DNA of 64,000 nucleotides from an uncultured Prevotellaceae bacterium. GTDB taxonomy: Bacteria > Bacteroidota > Bacteroidia > Bacteroidales > Bacteroidaceae. The position numbers and the translations under genes are program-made. This document shows positions 54,281 to 64,000 of the stretch, in pieces. Position 1 is the first letter of the stretch; each line of letters starts with the position of its first letter. Location of the stretch: assembly GCA_949295905.1 (NCBI GenBank), contig CASFNA010000007.1:230276-294275 (forward strand), in the 5' to 3' direction. The notes beneath the pieces are model-generated. The model saw nothing but the letters and a program-made list of their open reading frames with translations. It did no database searches and was not told where the DNA came from.

Positions 54281-55621
54281 TCAATACGCAGAAACGGTGT
54301 TGCGGCCACGTATGCGCCCGGAATTCAGCAATCCGTCATAATGACGCATCATCAAATGGCTCTCTATCTGCTGCAACGTATCAATTACGACTCCGACAAG
54401 AATGAGGAGCGACGTTCCACCAAAGAACTGGGAGAAAGCGTCCTGTACATCCAACAACCCTGCAAGAGCCGGCATTATCGCGATGAACGCGATGAACAAC
54501 GAGCCAGGGAAAGTTATACGCGACATAACGGTGTCAATATAATCAGCCGTGTCCTTACCTGGCTTGATGCCTGGGATAAAGCCATTGTTACGCTTCATGT
54601 CTTCAGCCATCTGCGTAGCATTCAATGTTATAGCCGTATAAAAATACGTGAACGCGATAATCAAGGCAGCGAACACAACATTATACAGCAAACTCCTATG
54701 GTCCATCAACGAGCGGACAACATATCCGCTTTGGTCAGTCGAATACTGGTATATAGCCAAAGGAATGAACATCAACGCTTGGGCGAAGATTATAGGCATC
54801 ACGTTGGCCGCAAACAGCTTTAAAGGCAGATACTGACGCGCACCACCATACTGCTTGTTTCCCACAATACGCTTGGCGTACTGTACAGGTATCTTGCGTA
54901 CACCTTGAACCAAAAGCAAAGATGCACATACAACTGCATAGAGAATGGCTATTTCGATGATGAACATGACAAGTCCACCGCCGGAAATCGCAGTAAAGCG
55001 CGAGCTTACCTCCTGAATGAAGGCCTGCGGAAGGCGTGCGATTATACCAATCATTATTATCAGGGAGACACCATTGCCGATACCTTTGTCCGTTATACGC
55101 TCTCCAAGCCAAAGGACAAACATGCTGCCAGCGGCAAGGATTACCGTAGCCGAAATCATGAATACAGACCAATCAATGCCTGAAGCCAAGGCACCATAAG
55201 CCTGAACCTTCAAGTTCATCAGATAAGAAGGAGCCTGGAATATCAAGATTGCAACCGTAAGTACACGCGTGTACCAGTTTATTTTCTTCCTTCCACTCTC
55301 TCCCTCTCGCTGCATTTTCTGGAAATACGGCACCGCTACAGCAAGAAGCTGCATCACGATGGAAGCTGAGATATAAGGCATTATTCCCAATGCGAAAATC
55401 GACGCATTAGAAAAAGCACCACCGGAGAACATGTCCAGCAACGACATAAGGCCACCGCTGGTCTGCGTCTGCAATTTCTGCAACATCGAGGGGTCTATTC
55501 CTGGCAAAACCACAAAAGACCCGAATCTGTAAATTGCGACAAACGTTATGGTAATGAGGATTCGCTGACGCAAATCCTCAATTTTCCAACAGTTCTTCAG
55601 TGTCTCGATAAACTTTTTCAT
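54281..55621 (-). CDS. secY: Preprotein translocase subunit SecY
   Basis: A 446-residue channel protein with ten membrane helices. Parts seen: the plug region YRFGSFVVLPGIDPSMLQ, GIMPYISASIVMQLL (helix 2b-3), the cytoplasmic loop VPVQYAKRIVGNKQYGG type segment, and RNNGFIPGIKPGKDTADYI before helix 9. It follows rplO by 4 bp; the map start lies 20 bp downstream. Confidence 0.98.
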   Translation of the reverse strand: MKKFIETLKNCWKIEDLRQRILITITFVAIYRFGSFVVLPGIDPSMLQKLQTQTSGGLMSLLDMFSGGAFSNASIFALGIMPYISASIVMQLLAVAVPYFQKMQREGESGRKKINWYTRVLTVAILIFQAPSYLMNLKVQAYGALASGIDWSVFMISATVILAAGSMFVLWLGERITDKGIGNGVSLIIMIGIIARLPQAFIQEVSSRFTAISGGGLVMFIIEIAILYAVVCASLLLVQGVRKIPVQYAKRIVGNKQYGGARQYLPLKLFAANVMPIIFAQALMFIPLAIYQYSTDQSGYVVRSLMDHRSLLYNVVFAALIIAFTYFYTAITLNATQMAEDMKRNNGFIPGIKPGKDTADYIDTVMSRITFPGSLFIAFIAIMPALAGLLDVQDAFSQFFGGTSLLILVGVVIDTLQQIESHLMMRHYDGLLNSGRIRGRNTVSAY

Positions 55622-55625
55622 TTAC

Positions 55626-56072
55626 TTAGATTATTGTTGTGTTACCACCTGCTGCCTTGATAGCTTCCTCGGCAGATTTAGAGAAGGCGTTTGCCTCTAC
55701 TTCAAGCTTGGCTTTAAGTTCGCCGTTGCCAAGTATCTTAACCAATTCCTTACCGTTGGTCAAACCAGCCTCTTTCAACTCATTGATTCCAATTTTTGTA
55801 AGGTTCTTAGCTTCAGCGATAGCCTGAAGCGTAGAAAGGTTAACCGCAAAATACTCCTTGTGGTTGATGTTTTTGAAACCGAATTTCGGTACACGACGCT
55901 GCAAAGGCATCTGACCTCCCTCAAATCCGATTTTCCTCTTGTAACCAGAACGAGCCTTGGCACCCTTATGTCCACGGGTTGACGTTCCACCCAAGCCCGA
56001 ACCTGGACCACGGCCCAAGCGGCGACGTGAATGCGTTGAGCCTTCAGCTGGTTTCAAATTATGCAGTTTCAT
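55626..56072 (-). CDS. rplO: 50S ribosomal protein L15
   Basis: A 148-residue protein; glycine/arginine-rich N-terminus (SRRRLGRGPGSGLGGTSTRG) threads into 23S rRNA; core GGQMPLQRRVPKFGFKN. 27 bp after rpmD. Confidence 0.98.
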   Translation of the reverse strand: MKLHNLKPAEGSTHSRRRLGRGPGSGLGGTSTRGHKGAKARSGYKRKIGFEGGQMPLQRRVPKFGFKNINHKEYFAVNLSTLQAIAEAKNLTKIGINELKEAGLTNGKELVKILGNGELKAKLEVEANAFSKSAEEAIKAAGGNTTII

Positions 56073-56099
56073 AATAAATCCTTAGTTTTTGAAAGTTAT

Positions 56100-56276
56100 T
56101 TACTCGATAACGGTTACCAGATGGTGAACCTTCCTTATCATGCCGCGCAAAGACGGTGAGTCCTCACGCTCTACGACTTGGGAAATCTTGTGCAAGCCAA
56201 GAGCGTCAAGTGTACGTTTCTGGTCTATGGGAGCACCGATTTTGCTTTTAATCTGCTTGATTTTAATTGTTGCCAT
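56100..56276 (-). CDS. rpmD: 50S ribosomal protein L30
   Basis: A 58-residue protein, MATIKIKQIKSKIGAPIDQK at the start and RGMIRKVHHLVTVIE at the end. Conserved neighbours rpsE and rplO confirm it. The start ATG (complement 56274-56276) follows the rpsE stop by 14 bp. Confidence 0.97.
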   Translation of the reverse strand: MATIKIKQIKSKIGAPIDQKRTLDALGLHKISQVVEREDSPSLRGMIRKVHHLVTVIE

Positions 56277-56290
56277 GTCTTTCGCCTCCT

Positions 56291-56803
56291 TTATCCTCTG
56301 AATACTTTTTCCATGCTAATGCCACGAGTCTTAGCTATGGTATACGCATCACGCATCTGGCTCAACGCCACAATCGTCGCTTTAACGAGGTTATGGGGAT
56401 TAGACGAACCCTTCGACTTTGCAAGCACATCTTTTACTCCAACACTCTCAAGTACAGCACGCATAGCGCCACCAGCGACAAGACCTGTACCAGCTGCTGC
56501 CGGCTTAAGGAACACATGGGCACCACCAAAAGTAGCTTCCATCTCATGGGGCACAGTACCTTTCAGGACTGGAACCTTAACAAGGTTTTTCTTAGCGGCT
56601 TCAACACCTTTGGAAATAGCAGCCGTAACTTCTCCTGCCTTTCCAAGGCCCCAACCGATTACGCCGTTGCCGTCACCGACAACTACGATTGCGGCGAACG
56701 TGAAAGTACGGCCACCCTTTGTCACCTTGGTGACACGGTTAATAGCAACCAATCTGTCCTTTAACTCTATGTCACTGCTTATCTTAACTTTGTTCATTGC
56801 CAT
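56291..56803 (-). CDS. rpsE: 30S ribosomal protein S5
   Basis: A 170-residue protein for decoding accuracy. The double-stranded RNA-binding N-domain has [20 protein letters not shown]; the C-domain has [20 protein letters not shown]. Two candidate ATG codons (MAMNKVKIS) two codons apart; the outer one is used. Confidence 0.97.
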   Translation of the reverse strand: MAMNKVKISSDIELKDRLVAINRVTKVTKGGRTFTFAAIVVVGDGNGVIGWGLGKAGEVTAAISKGVEAAKKNLVKVPVLKGTVPHEMEATFGGAHVFLKPAAAGTGLVAGGAMRAVLESVGVKDVLAKSKGSSNPHNLVKATIVALSQMRDAYTIAKTRGISMEKVFRG

Positions 56804-56809
56804 AATCGA

Positions 56810-57154
56810 TTAAAAATTAAGTCCTCCCTTACGTGCTGCATCTGCGAGTTCCTTGACACGACCATGGTAAAGATAGCCATTACGGTCAAACACAACCTTT
56901 GAAATTCCAGCCTCTACAGCCTTCTTCGCAATAAGTTCTCCGACCTTGGCAGCCTGTTCGCATTTAGGCATAGCCTCCATTCCAAGAGATGAGGCTGAAA
57001 CCAATGTCGTTCCAGTCAAGTCATTTATCACCTGTACGTATATCTGCTTGTTGCTGCGGAATACACTCATGCGCGGACGTTCAGCCGTTCCGTTTACACG
57101 TTTGCGGATTCTGAACTTTATCTTAATTCGCCTTTCTGTTTTCTTTGTTGTCAT
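56810..57154 (-). CDS. rplR: 50S ribosomal protein L18
   Basis: A 114-residue 5S rRNA-binding protein: [20 protein letters not shown] start, [18 protein letters not shown], and the end [20 protein letters not shown]. 18 bp after rplF. Confidence 0.98.
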   Translation of the reverse strand: MTTKKTERRIKIKFRIRKRVNGTAERPRMSVFRSNKQIYVQVINDLTGTTLVSASSLGMEAMPKCEQAAKVGELIAKKAVEAGISKVVFDRNGYLYHGRVKELADAARKGGLNF

Positions 57155-57172
57155 AATAGTAAAATATTAAAG

Positions 57173-57739
57173 TTACTTAGCAGCGGCAGTCTTACCAGAC
57201 TTTCTGCGGATGACTTCGCCTTGGAACAATATACCCTTGCCCTTGTAAGGTTCAGGCATACGGAAAGAACGGATTTTTGCACAAATAAGTCCGAGCAACG
57301 CTTTGTCGCAAGATTCCAATATGATAACAGGATTCTGATTCCTTTCAGACTTCGTCTCTACCTTTACTTCCTTCGGTAACTGGATGAATATGGGGTGAGT
57401 GTATCCCAAAGCAAACTCTATGATGTTGCCCTGGTTGGAAACACGGTAACCGACACCTACAAGCTCGAGCACCTTCTTGTATCCTTCGCTTACACCTACA
57501 ACCATGTTGTTGACAAGTGCGCGGTAAAGACCATGAAAAGCCTGTTTCTGCTTGTCGTTCACCGGGCTATTTCCGTCTATTTCGAACAACACATGATTGT
57601 CTTCTATCTTGACGATAATTGAAGAATCCACTTTCTGTGAGAGTTCACCCTTGGGGCCTTTGACACTTACTACGCCATTATTGAGAGTAACTGTAACTCC
57701 AGAAGGAATACTAATTGGCAATTTACCTATTCTTGACAT
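57173..57739 (-). CDS. rplF: 50S ribosomal protein L6
   Basis: A 188-residue protein near the factor-binding site. MSRIGKLPISIPSGVTVTLN start; second domain motif PEPYKGKGILFQGEVIRRKS. I chose the ATG at 57739; the frame continues upstream without family similarity. Confidence 0.97.
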   Translation of the reverse strand: MSRIGKLPISIPSGVTVTLNNGVVSVKGPKGELSQKVDSSIIVKIEDNHVLFEIDGNSPVNDKQKQAFHGLYRALVNNMVVGVSEGYKKVLELVGVGYRVSNQGNIIEFALGYTHPIFIQLPKEVKVETKSERNQNPVIILESCDKALLGLICAKIRSFRMPEPYKGKGILFQGEVIRRKSGKTAAAK

Positions 57740-57755
57740 TTCTATATCCTCCCAA

Positions 57756-58151
57756 TCAATATACATAGCAAAGAACCTCACCGCCAATCTTAAGCGCTGT
57801 AGCCTCTTTGTCTGTCATTACACCTTTGGATGTGGACAATATCGCTATACCCAATCCGTTGATAACTCTCGGCATGTCCTTGTAACCCGTGTATTTGCGC
57901 AAACCCGGAGTAGACACTCTCTTCAAACACCTGATGGCGTTTTCTTTCGTTGCGGGATCATACTTCAACGCAACCTTGATTGTTCCTTGTGGGCCATCCT
58001 CGATGAACTTGTAATTCAGGATGTAACCCTTCTCGAAGAGGATTTTGGTAATCTCTTTCTTCAAGTTTGAAGCTGGTACTTCAACAACACGGTGATGAGC
58101 CATGATTGCGTTTCTCAACCTCGTCAGATAATCTGCTATTGGATCTGTCAT
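57756..58151 (-). CDS. rpsH: 30S ribosomal protein S8
   Basis: A 131-residue central-domain protein: MTDPIADYLTRLRNAIMAHH start and LGIAILSTSKGVMTDKEA near the end, the conserved rRNA-binding part. 67 bp after rpsN, the largest gap within the spc part. Confidence 0.98.
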   Translation of the reverse strand: MTDPIADYLTRLRNAIMAHHRVVEVPASNLKKEITKILFEKGYILNYKFIEDGPQGTIKVALKYDPATKENAIRCLKRVSTPGLRKYTGYKDMPRVINGLGIAILSTSKGVMTDKEATALKIGGEVLCYVY

Positions 58152-58218
58152 AAAATAATTGTTTAATTAATCGGGACTACCCCGACAATATTAAATAAAA
58201 ACTTCCTTTCTATCTGTA

Positions 58219-58521
58219 TTACCAGCTTGCTTTCTTCACGCCAGGAATGAGGCCGGCCGAAGCCATCTCACGGAACTGGATACGCGAAAGGCCGAACTGG
58301 CGCATGTAGCCCTTCGGACGGCCAGTTATCTTGCAACGGTTGTGCAGGCGGATGGGGTTCGCATTACGCGGAATGCTCTGCAACTTCCTTGCCGCCTCAT
58401 AAGCTTCAGCCGGGTCATCTGTCGTCGCAATGATTTTCTTCAAAGCCGCACGCTTCTCTGCGTAACGCGCAACAAGCTTCGCGCGCTTAACCTCGCGGGC
58501 TTTCATTGATTCTTTTGCCAT
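58219..58521 (-). CDS. rpsN: 30S ribosomal protein S14 (zinc-free long form)
   Basis: A 100-residue S14, the long C- type: the zinc CxxC pairs of the short form are absent and [20 protein letters not shown] carries the family signature. 5 bp after rplE. Confidence 0.98.
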   Translation of the reverse strand: MAKESMKAREVKRAKLVARYAEKRAALKKIIATTDDPAEAYEAARKLQSIPRNANPIRLHNRCKITGRPKGYMRQFGLSRIQFREMASAGLIPGVKKASW

Positions 58522-58526
58522 ATCTC

Positions 58527-59081
58527 TTAATCGTTTTTAGCGTTCTTGAAAGGTAAACCAAATGCCTTGAGCAGCGCATAACCCTCTTCGTCAGTCTTCG
58601 CCGAAGTAACGAACGTTATGTTCATACCCTGTATCTTGTCGATTGTATCGATATTGATTTCCGGGAAGATGATTTGCTCCTGTATACCAAGAGTATAGTT
58701 ACCACGTCCGTCGAACTTGCTCTCAATACCTTTGAAGTCGCGGATACGCGGCAGAGCGATGCGGACAAGCCTCTCAAGGAACTCATACATGCGGTCGCGG
58801 CGCAACGTAACCATCACGCCGATAGGCATCTTCTTACGGAGCTTGAAGTTTGCGATGTCCTTCTTTGAATATGTAGCAACTGCCTTCTGTCCGGTTATCG
58901 TTGTTATCTCGTTAATCGCCACATCTATGATTTTCCTGTCTTGAGTAGCATCTCCAAGTCCCTGGTTTACTACAATCTTCTTCAGGACAGGCACCTGCAT
59001 CTTGGAAGAATAATTGAACTGTTTTTGCAGCGCGGGAGCTATAGTCTCCGCATATACCTTCTTTAATTCAGCTGTATTCAT
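58527..59081 (-). CDS. rplE: 50S ribosomal protein L5
   Basis: A 184-residue protein binding 5S rRNA. Family segments: [40 protein letters not shown] and [20 protein letters not shown]. The start overlaps the rplX stop by one base. Confidence 0.98.
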   Translation of the reverse strand: MNTAELKKVYAETIAPALQKQFNYSSKMQVPVLKKIVVNQGLGDATQDRKIIDVAINEITTITGQKAVATYSKKDIANFKLRKKMPIGVMVTLRRDRMYEFLERLVRIALPRIRDFKGIESKFDGRGNYTLGIQEQIIFPEINIDTIDKIQGMNITFVTSAKTDEEGYALLKAFGLPFKNAKND

Positions 59082-59401
59082 TATTTGATTTCCTCCCCTG
59101 ATTTTTTAGCTATACGAACTTTCTTGCCGTCCTCGGTCCTTTTTATTGCAATACGAGTTGGCTTGCCACTCTTCGGGTCAATCAGGCTCAAGTTAGAAAC
59201 ATGTATAGGAGCCTCCTGCTTGATAATGCCTCCTTGGGGATACTTTGCGCTAGGCTTCATGTTCTTTGAAACCATATTCACGCCTTCAACAATGGCGCGC
59301 TGCTTCTCCACCAAGACCTTAAGCACCTTGCCGGTCTTGCCTTTGTCCTCTCCGGCCAAGACAACAACCGTATCATTTCTTTTTATATGTAACTTGCTCA
59401 T
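59081..59401 (-). CDS. rplX: 50S ribosomal protein L24
   Basis: A 106-residue assembly-initiator protein with a KOW motif ([20 protein letters not shown], about 11-30). Its end overlaps rplE by one base, giving coupled translation. Confidence 0.98.
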   Translation of the reverse strand: MSKLHIKRNDTVVVLAGEDKGKTGKVLKVLVEKQRAIVEGVNMVSKNMKPSAKYPQGGIIKQEAPIHVSNLSLIDPKSGKPTRIAIKRTEDGKKVRIAKKSGEEIK

Positions 59402-59420
59402 TACTTACTTACTTTAAATG

Positions 59421-59786
59421 TTATAGAACCTCAGGTGCCAAAGATACGACTTTCATGTTCACCGCACGAAGTTCACGTGCGACAGGGCCGAAAATACGGC
59501 TTCCACGAAGCTCGCCTGCATTGTTCAGCAAGACACAAGCATTATCGTCGAAACGGATGTATGAGCCGTCTGCACGGCGTATTTCTTTCTTTGTGCGGAC
59601 AATCAAAGCCTTAGATACTGCACCCTTTTTCAAATCACTTGACGGGATGACATTCTTGACTGCAACGACAATAACGTCACCAACACTAGCATAACGACGA
59701 CGTGTACCACCCAAAACTCGAATGCAAAGAGCCTCGCGCGCGCCGCTGTTATCACATACTGTAAGTCTTGATTCTGCCTGTATCAT
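59421..59786 (-). CDS. rplN: 50S ribosomal protein L14
   Basis: A 121-residue protein at the subunit interface. [20 protein letters not shown] start and the signature [20 protein letters not shown] near the end. 2 bp after rpsQ. Confidence 0.98.
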   Translation of the reverse strand: MIQAESRLTVCDNSGAREALCIRVLGGTRRRYASVGDVIVVAVKNVIPSSDLKKGAVSKALIVRTKKEIRRADGSYIRFDDNACVLLNNAGELRGSRIFGPVARELRAVNMKVVSLAPEVL

Positions 59787-59788
59787 AA

Positions 59789-60046
59789 TTACTTAGCTTT
59801 TTCAATTATTTGAACCAATCTCCACCTCTTTGTCTTACTCAAAGGACGGGTTTCCATGATGAGCACTGTATCGCCTACATTTGCCTCATTCTTCTCATCG
59901 TGTACATGGTACTTCTTTGTCTTTTGGACAAACTTGCCATATATAGGGTGCATCTCTTTGAACTTGGCTGCAATAACAATGGTTTTATCCATCTTGTTGC
60001 TTGTAACGACACCCGTTCTTGTCTTTCTTAAATTTCTCTTTTCCAT
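59789..60046 (-). CDS. rpsQ: 30S ribosomal protein S17
   Basis: An 85-residue OB-fold protein. [20 protein letters not shown] start chosen at complement 60046; an ATG three codons upstream is possible. [20 protein letters not shown] is the family signature. Confidence 0.96.
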   Translation of the reverse strand: MEKRNLRKTRTGVVTSNKMDKTIVIAAKFKEMHPIYGKFVQKTKKYHVHDEKNEANVGDTVLIMETRPLSKTKRWRLVQIIEKAK

Positions 60047-60057
60047 CTGAACCATTG

Positions 60058-60252
60058 TTATTTGTTAAGTTCCCTCTGGCGGAGAACTGTTTTCATGCGC
60101 GCGATATCACGACGAGCCGCTTTAATCTGCGAAGGATTCTCCAACGGCGTGATTGCATGATTCAATTTCATCTGATGGTACTTTGCAACCTCTGCCTCAA
60201 GCCTTTCAACCAAATCCTTGGTTTCAAGTTCCCTTACTTCTTTAATTTTCAT
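60058..60252 (-). CDS. rpmC: 50S ribosomal protein L29
   Basis: A 64-residue two-helix protein at the tunnel exit. [20 protein letters not shown] start and the conserved [20 protein letters not shown]. The start is 2 bp after the rplP stop. Confidence 0.97.
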   Translation of the reverse strand: MKIKEVRELETKDLVERLEAEVAKYHQMKLNHAITPLENPSQIKAARRDIARMKTVLRQRELNK

Positions 60253-60254
60253 AA

Positions 60255-60683
60255 TCAAGCGTTTTTATCGTAATCACGTCTAACAACAAACTTTGTCTTA
60301 ACCGGCAGTTTCTGGGCAGCAAGGCGTAGAGCCTCTTTTGCCACGTCAAACGAAACGCCTTCAACTTCGAAGAGGATACGTCCCGGAGTCACAGGAGCCA
60401 CCCATCCTGCGGGGTCTCCCTTACCTTTACCCATTCGGACGTCGGCAGGCTTGCGAGTGATAGGTTTGTCGGGGAATATTCGTATCCAAACCTGGCCTTC
60501 ACGTTGCATGTAACGGTTGACAGCCACACGGGCTGCCTCTATCTGGCGGCTATCCAGCCATTTGGCCTCAAGCGTCTTGATACCAAACGAACCAAAAGCC
60601 AATTGCGTACCCCTATGGGCGTTACCCTTATTACCACGCCCGTCTTGAGGTCTTCTATATTTTACTCTTTTTGGCTGTAACAT
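60255..60683 (-). CDS. rplP: 50S ribosomal protein L16
   Basis: A 142-residue protein near the A and P sites: [20 protein letters not shown] start, [20 protein letters not shown] signature. The arginine that is hydroxylated in E. coli sits in the RMGKGKG region. 14 bp after rpsC. Confidence 0.98.
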   Translation of the reverse strand: MLQPKRVKYRRPQDGRGNKGNAHRGTQLAFGSFGIKTLEAKWLDSRQIEAARVAVNRYMQREGQVWIRIFPDKPITRKPADVRMGKGKGDPAGWVAPVTPGRILFEVEGVSFDVAKEALRLAAQKLPVKTKFVVRRDYDKNA

Positions 60684-60697
60684 GATAGATTCTTTCT

Positions 60698-61417
60698 TTA
60701 ACGGTTATTGTTTCTCTTACGATTAACCCTTGGCTTGCCGTTAGGACGTCCACCCTGTTTCTCCTGTGAGAAATTGACAGAGAGGTCACGCTTGCCGTAA
60801 ACCTCGCCGCGGCAAATCCAAACCTTAATGCCTAACAAACCTACCTTCGTGAGAGCTTCAGCCTGGCAGAAGTCTATATCGGCACGGAAAGTATGCAGAG
60901 GGGTACGTCCCTCCTTGTACATTTCCTTACGGGCCATTTCAGCGCCGTTAAGACGGCCTGTTATCTGCACCTTGATACCTTCGGCTCCGGCACGCATCGT
61001 ATTAGCTACAGCCATTTTTATCGCACGGCGGTAAGCAATCTTACCCTCAACTTGGCGTGCGATGTTATTAGCTACGATGGTAGCATCAAGTTCCGGTTTC
61101 TTAACTTCGTAGATATTGATTTGTATCTCCTTGTCGTAAAGCTTCTTCAGCTCTTCCTTCAGCTTGTCGACATCCTGGCCGCCCTTGCCGATTACAAGGC
61201 CTGGACGAGCCGTACAGATTGTTATAGTAACGAGTTTCAGCGTACGCTCAATGACGATGCGCGATACGCTGGCCTTTGCCAGACGTTCGTTCAGGTACTT
61301 GCGGATTTTCATATCCTCAACGAGGTTGTCGCCAAAGTTCTTTCCACCGAACCAATTAGAATCCCAACCCCTGATGATACCGAGACGGTTGCTTATCGGA
61401 TTAACTTTCTGTCCCAT
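60698..61417 (-). CDS. rpsC: 30S ribosomal protein S3
   Basis: A 239-residue protein at the mRNA entry. KH domain around residues 40-110 ([20 protein letters not shown]), C-domain [20 protein letters not shown], and a basic tail. 8 bp after rplV. Confidence 0.98.
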   Translation of the reverse strand: MGQKVNPISNRLGIIRGWDSNWFGGKNFGDNLVEDMKIRKYLNERLAKASVSRIVIERTLKLVTITICTARPGLVIGKGGQDVDKLKEELKKLYDKEIQINIYEVKKPELDATIVANNIARQVEGKIAYRRAIKMAVANTMRAGAEGIKVQITGRLNGAEMARKEMYKEGRTPLHTFRADIDFCQAEALTKVGLLGIKVWICRGEVYGKRDLSVNFSQEKQGGRPNGKPRVNRKRNNNR

Positions 61418-61425
61418 TCTGCTTC

Positions 61426-61830
61426 TTATTTTTCGTCATTAGTTTTGGCATCTACAAACAATGTAACGTGGTTGCTGCGCTTACGGATACGATAGCCACG
61501 TCCTTGAGGTGCCGGTCTCATACGCTTCATCGTGACGCCTTCGTCTACGAATACCTTAGAGATATAAAGTTCGCCGTCTTCAGCCTTACGGTCATTCTTA
61601 ACTTCCCAATTTGCGATGGCAGAACGCAAAAGCTTCTCCACATCAGCTGCCGCAGCCTTTTTCGAGAACTTCAAGACACCGAGAGCGTGGTTTACCTCCA
61701 TTCCGCGAATCATGTCTACGACATAACGCATTTTGCGAGGAGAAGAGGGCACGCCTTTGAGCTTAGCGAAATACAATGTCTTACGGGCTTCTTTTCTTTT
61801 TTCAGCCGCTATCTTTTTTCTTGCTCCCAT
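61426..61830 (-). CDS. rplV: 50S ribosomal protein L22
   Basis: A 134-residue protein lining the exit tunnel: [20 protein letters not shown] and the hairpin end [20 protein letters not shown]. 38 bp after rpsS. Confidence 0.98.
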   Translation of the reverse strand: MGARKKIAAEKRKEARKTLYFAKLKGVPSSPRKMRYVVDMIRGMEVNHALGVLKFSKKAAAADVEKLLRSAIANWEVKNDRKAEDGELYISKVFVDEGVTMKRMRPAPQGRGYRIRKRSNHVTLFVDAKTNDEK

Positions 61831-61868
61831 TATATTTTCCTTTTATTTTTCAATGGTTAGCCTGTTTT

Positions 61869-62135
61869 TTACTTCTTATTGCCGGCATGGCCTCCAAAGC
61901 GACGTGTCAGGGAGAATTCCCCGAGCTTGTGCCCTACCATGTTCTCGGTGATGTAAACAGGTATGAATTTATTTCCGTTATGAACTGCAACAGTGTGACC
62001 TACAAAATCAGGAGAAATCACTGATGCCCTGGCCCACGTCTTTACAACGCTCTTCTTTCCGCTCTCGTTCATAGCAAGTATTTTCTTCTCGAGCGAAACA
62101 TTGATATATGGACCTTTCTTTAATGAACGACTCAT
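61869..62135 (-). CDS. rpsS: 30S ribosomal protein S19
   Basis: An 88-residue head protein: [20 protein letters not shown] start, [20 protein letters not shown] signature and [15 protein letters not shown] end. 21 bp after rplB. Confidence 0.98.
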   Translation of the reverse strand: MSRSLKKGPYINVSLEKKILAMNESGKKSVVKTWARASVISPDFVGHTVAVHNGNKFIPVYITENMVGHKLGEFSLTRRFGGHAGNKK

Positions 62136-62156
62136 AATTACTCTTAGTTAACTTGA

Positions 62157-62984
62157 TTATTTCTTATTAGCTCTTTCAATAATATACTTGTTAGAGAGCT
62201 TCTTCGGAGCCCTTGTCTTGAGACCCTTAGCATACAAGCCCTTACGTGAACGAGGATGGCCTCCGGACTGACGTCCTTCACCACCACCCATCGGGTGATC
62301 ATGCGGGTTCATGACAACACCACGGTTGTGAGGACGACGTCCGAGCCAGCGTGAACGTCCAGCCTTACCGGACTGCTCAAGAGCATGGTCAGAATTTCCT
62401 ACACTACCGACGGTAGCCTTACAAGCACTAAGAATCTGGCGAGTTTCACCAGAAGGGAGCTTAACAACGCAATAACTGCCTTCACGAGAAGTCAACTGAG
62501 CAAAATTACCAGCCGAACGAACGAGCAACGCACCCTGTCCTGGACGCAATTCAATGTTGTGAATCACCGTACCAACGGGAATGTTTGCCAAAGGAAGCGC
62601 GTTACCAATCTCAGGCGCCGCGTCCTTTCCAGACATCAGAGTCGCACCAACCTGCAGTCCGTTAGGAGCAATAATGTAACGTTTTTCACCATCTGCATAA
62701 TACAACAATGCGATACGAGCCGAACGGTTCGGGTCGTACTCGATTGTCTTCACTACAGCAGGAACACCATCTTTCTCACGCTTGAAGTCGATGAAACGAT
62801 ACTTTCTCTTATGACCACCGCCAATATAGCGCATGGTCATTTTTCCAGTATTGTTTCGACCGCCGGTAGAACGCTTACCGCAAACGAGAGACTTCTCTGG
62901 TACGGATGCAGTAATTTCTTCGAACGTACCAATAATCTTGTGTCTTTGACCCGGAGTTACCGGTTTAAATTTACGTACTGCCAT
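62157..62984 (-). CDS. rplB: 50S ribosomal protein L2
   Basis: A 275-residue protein required for peptidyl-transfer centre folding. The RNA-binding domain has [20 protein letters not shown]. The C-part has RNRGV-type signature [20 protein letters not shown] with the conserved histidines. 9 bp after rplW. Confidence 0.98.
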   Translation of the reverse strand: MAVRKFKPVTPGQRHKIIGTFEEITASVPEKSLVCGKRSTGGRNNTGKMTMRYIGGGHKRKYRFIDFKREKDGVPAVVKTIEYDPNRSARIALLYYADGEKRYIIAPNGLQVGATLMSGKDAAPEIGNALPLANIPVGTVIHNIELRPGQGALLVRSAGNFAQLTSREGSYCVVKLPSGETRQILSACKATVGSVGNSDHALEQSGKAGRSRWLGRRPHNRGVVMNPHDHPMGGGEGRQSGGHPRSRKGLYAKGLKTRAPKKLSNKYIIERANKK

Positions 62985-62993
62985 TTTTTATTT

Positions 62994-63287
62994 TCAAATA
63001 TTGCTGTAAAAATCAATAGTATCACCCTCCTTAAGAGTGACGATAGCCTTCTTGTATGCGTTCTTCTGGCCCTTTATGAGTCCTGCCTTTGTATAACGGC
63101 TCGAACGCTTCCCGGCATAACGCATAGTATTCACGTCTTCAACAGTGACGTTATACAGACTCTCGACTTCATCCTTGATTTGGAGTTTGTTTGCTTCCGG
63201 ACGAACTATGAAACCGTAGCGGTTAGGCCACTTGTCTGTAATCTTGGTCATCTTCTCAGTGACCAACGGTTTTATGATAAATGCCAT
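62994..63287 (-). CDS. rplW: 50S ribosomal protein L23
   Basis: A 97-residue exit-tunnel protein that docks SRP and trigger factor: MAFIIKPLVTEKMTKITDKW start, and YNVTVEDVNTMRYAGKRSSR for rRNA contact. 16 bp after rplD. Confidence 0.98.
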   Translation of the reverse strand: MAFIIKPLVTEKMTKITDKWPNRYGFIVRPEANKLQIKDEVESLYNVTVEDVNTMRYAGKRSSRYTKAGLIKGQKNAYKKAIVTLKEGDTIDFYSNI

Positions 63288-63303
63288 AATACTTTTCTCC
63301 TTC

Positions 63304-63933
63304 TTACTTGTTTAAGATTTCGTCGATAGCCTTCAGCGCATTTTCTGTCATGACAAGCACATCGGCATCCAGAACCTTGTAGGTGTTAAGCGCCGATGCA
63401 GGCATAACATTTGTGCGCTGCAAATTACGAGCCGACAAATATACGTTTTTATTTGCTTCCGGCAAAAGGAGCAGCAATTTCCTGCCGTCAACTTTAAGAT
63501 TTTTAGTAATATTTACAAAATCTTTTGTCTTTGGCGCGTCAAAATTGAAATCTTCAACCACAACGATGGCATTCTCCTTTGCCTTATAAGACAAAGCACT
63601 TTTTCGTGCAAGAAGCGTAGTCTTGTGGTTTATCTTTATGCTGTAATCACGAGGTTTAGGACCAAATACACGGCCACCACCCTTGAGCAGCGGTGAATTT
63701 ATATCACCACGGCGAGCGCCGCCGCCGCCCTTCTGGCGTCCGAGCTTGCGAGTTGAACCAGCGTGCTCACTTCTTTCCTTAGCCTTAGCCGTACCTTGGC
63801 GCTGCGCAGCCATGTAACGCTTAACGTCAAGATAAATAACATGGTCGTTGGGTTCAATGCCGAAGACAGATTCGTTTAACGTAACCTTTCTCCCAGTGTC
63901 CTCACCTTTGATATTTAATACGTTAATTTCCAT
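63304..63933 (-). CDS. rplD: 50S ribosomal protein L4
   Basis: A 209-residue protein with an extended loop into the exit tunnel ([20 protein letters not shown], about 67-86). In E. coli it also represses the S10 operon; whether it does so here is unknown. Its ATG overlaps the rplC stop by one base (TAATG). Confidence 0.98.
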   Translation of the reverse strand: MEINVLNIKGEDTGRKVTLNESVFGIEPNDHVIYLDVKRYMAAQRQGTAKAKERSEHAGSTRKLGRQKGGGGARRGDINSPLLKGGGRVFGPKPRDYSIKINHKTTLLARKSALSYKAKENAIVVVEDFNFDAPKTKDFVNITKNLKVDGRKLLLLLPEANKNVYLSARNLQRTNVMPASALNTYKVLDADVLVMTENALKAIDEILNK

Positions 63934-64000
63934 TATTTCTCAATTAAAACGGTTGAACCTTTGCAACCAGCAACACTACCTTTCACAAGGATGAGGTTAT
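63933..64000 (-). CDS. rplC: 50S ribosomal protein L3, C-terminal end only
   Basis: The last 22 codons ([20 protein letters not shown]...) and stop of L3, cut by the right edge. The final [15 protein letters not shown] pattern and its place before rplD identify it. Stop at complement 63933-63935 overlaps the rplD start. Confidence 0.92.
   Translation of the reverse strand, partial: NLILVKGSVAGCKGSTVLIEK

Overview
The window looks like a chromosomal segment from a Bacteroidales bacterium, most likely a Prevotella-type organism. The grounds are: promoters of the Bacteroidetes type (TTTG near -33, TAnnTTTG near -7, 19-21 bp apart) before many genes; almost no Shine-Dalgarno sites; the exbB-exbD-exbD-tonB-pstS-TPR operon; a RibBA fusion; zinc-free forms of ribosomal proteins L36, S14 and S4; and secY-map-infA-rpmJ gene order. 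The genus is inferred, not proven.

Layout. 1-3282: dnaE, cut by the left edge (minus). 3283-4094: gene-free, repeats and a terminator. 4095-9604: TonB energising operon (minus): exbB, two exbD, tonB, a PstS-like lipoprotein and a TPR protein. 9824-14292: aspartate-type aminotransferase, ribBA and an LptF/LptG-type permease (minus). 14495-15134: a START-like protein and a Met-type tRNA. 15558-30335: an export locus. A sensor kinase and NtrC-type regulator face a rightward run of tolC, a MacA-like adaptor, three FtsX/MacB-type permeases (two of them tandem duplicates) and one ATPase. A good sigma-54 promoter with two palindromic upstream sites lies before tolC, so the regulator probably switches on the exporter. 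30542-43040: metabolic and surface genes, including a receiver/PEP-synthase-N fusion, a PepSY-like lipoprotein, a glycine-zipper lipoprotein, an alpha/beta hydrolase, glycerate kinase, threonine dehydratase with RidA, and a four-gene cassette of three related membrane proteins plus a winged-helix regulator. 43327-49566: rlpA, gdhA, metY and a GH31 glycosidase (minus). 50009-64000: the alpha, spc and S10 ribosomal clusters on the minus strand, from rplQ back to the cut rplC.

The spaces between genes are unusually rich in repeats. I use five family names. R22: 13 arrays of a 15-bp near-palindrome (AAAAGGCCGTCTTTT and variants) with 7-bp spacers, period 22 bp. C-hairpin: eight complete elements of about 90-140 bp with CCTCCCCGAGGGGAGG-like arms and a conserved loop. 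R8: inverted arms made of 8-bp tandem repeats (GTGAGAAA-like). TAGGGACAT element: long palindromes with TGTAGGGACATAAT ends. TIR20: short elements bounded by 20-bp ends like ACGTGAGTTCNGCATAAGGA. Many copies start within a few bases of a stop codon. They are nearly absent from the ribosomal cluster.
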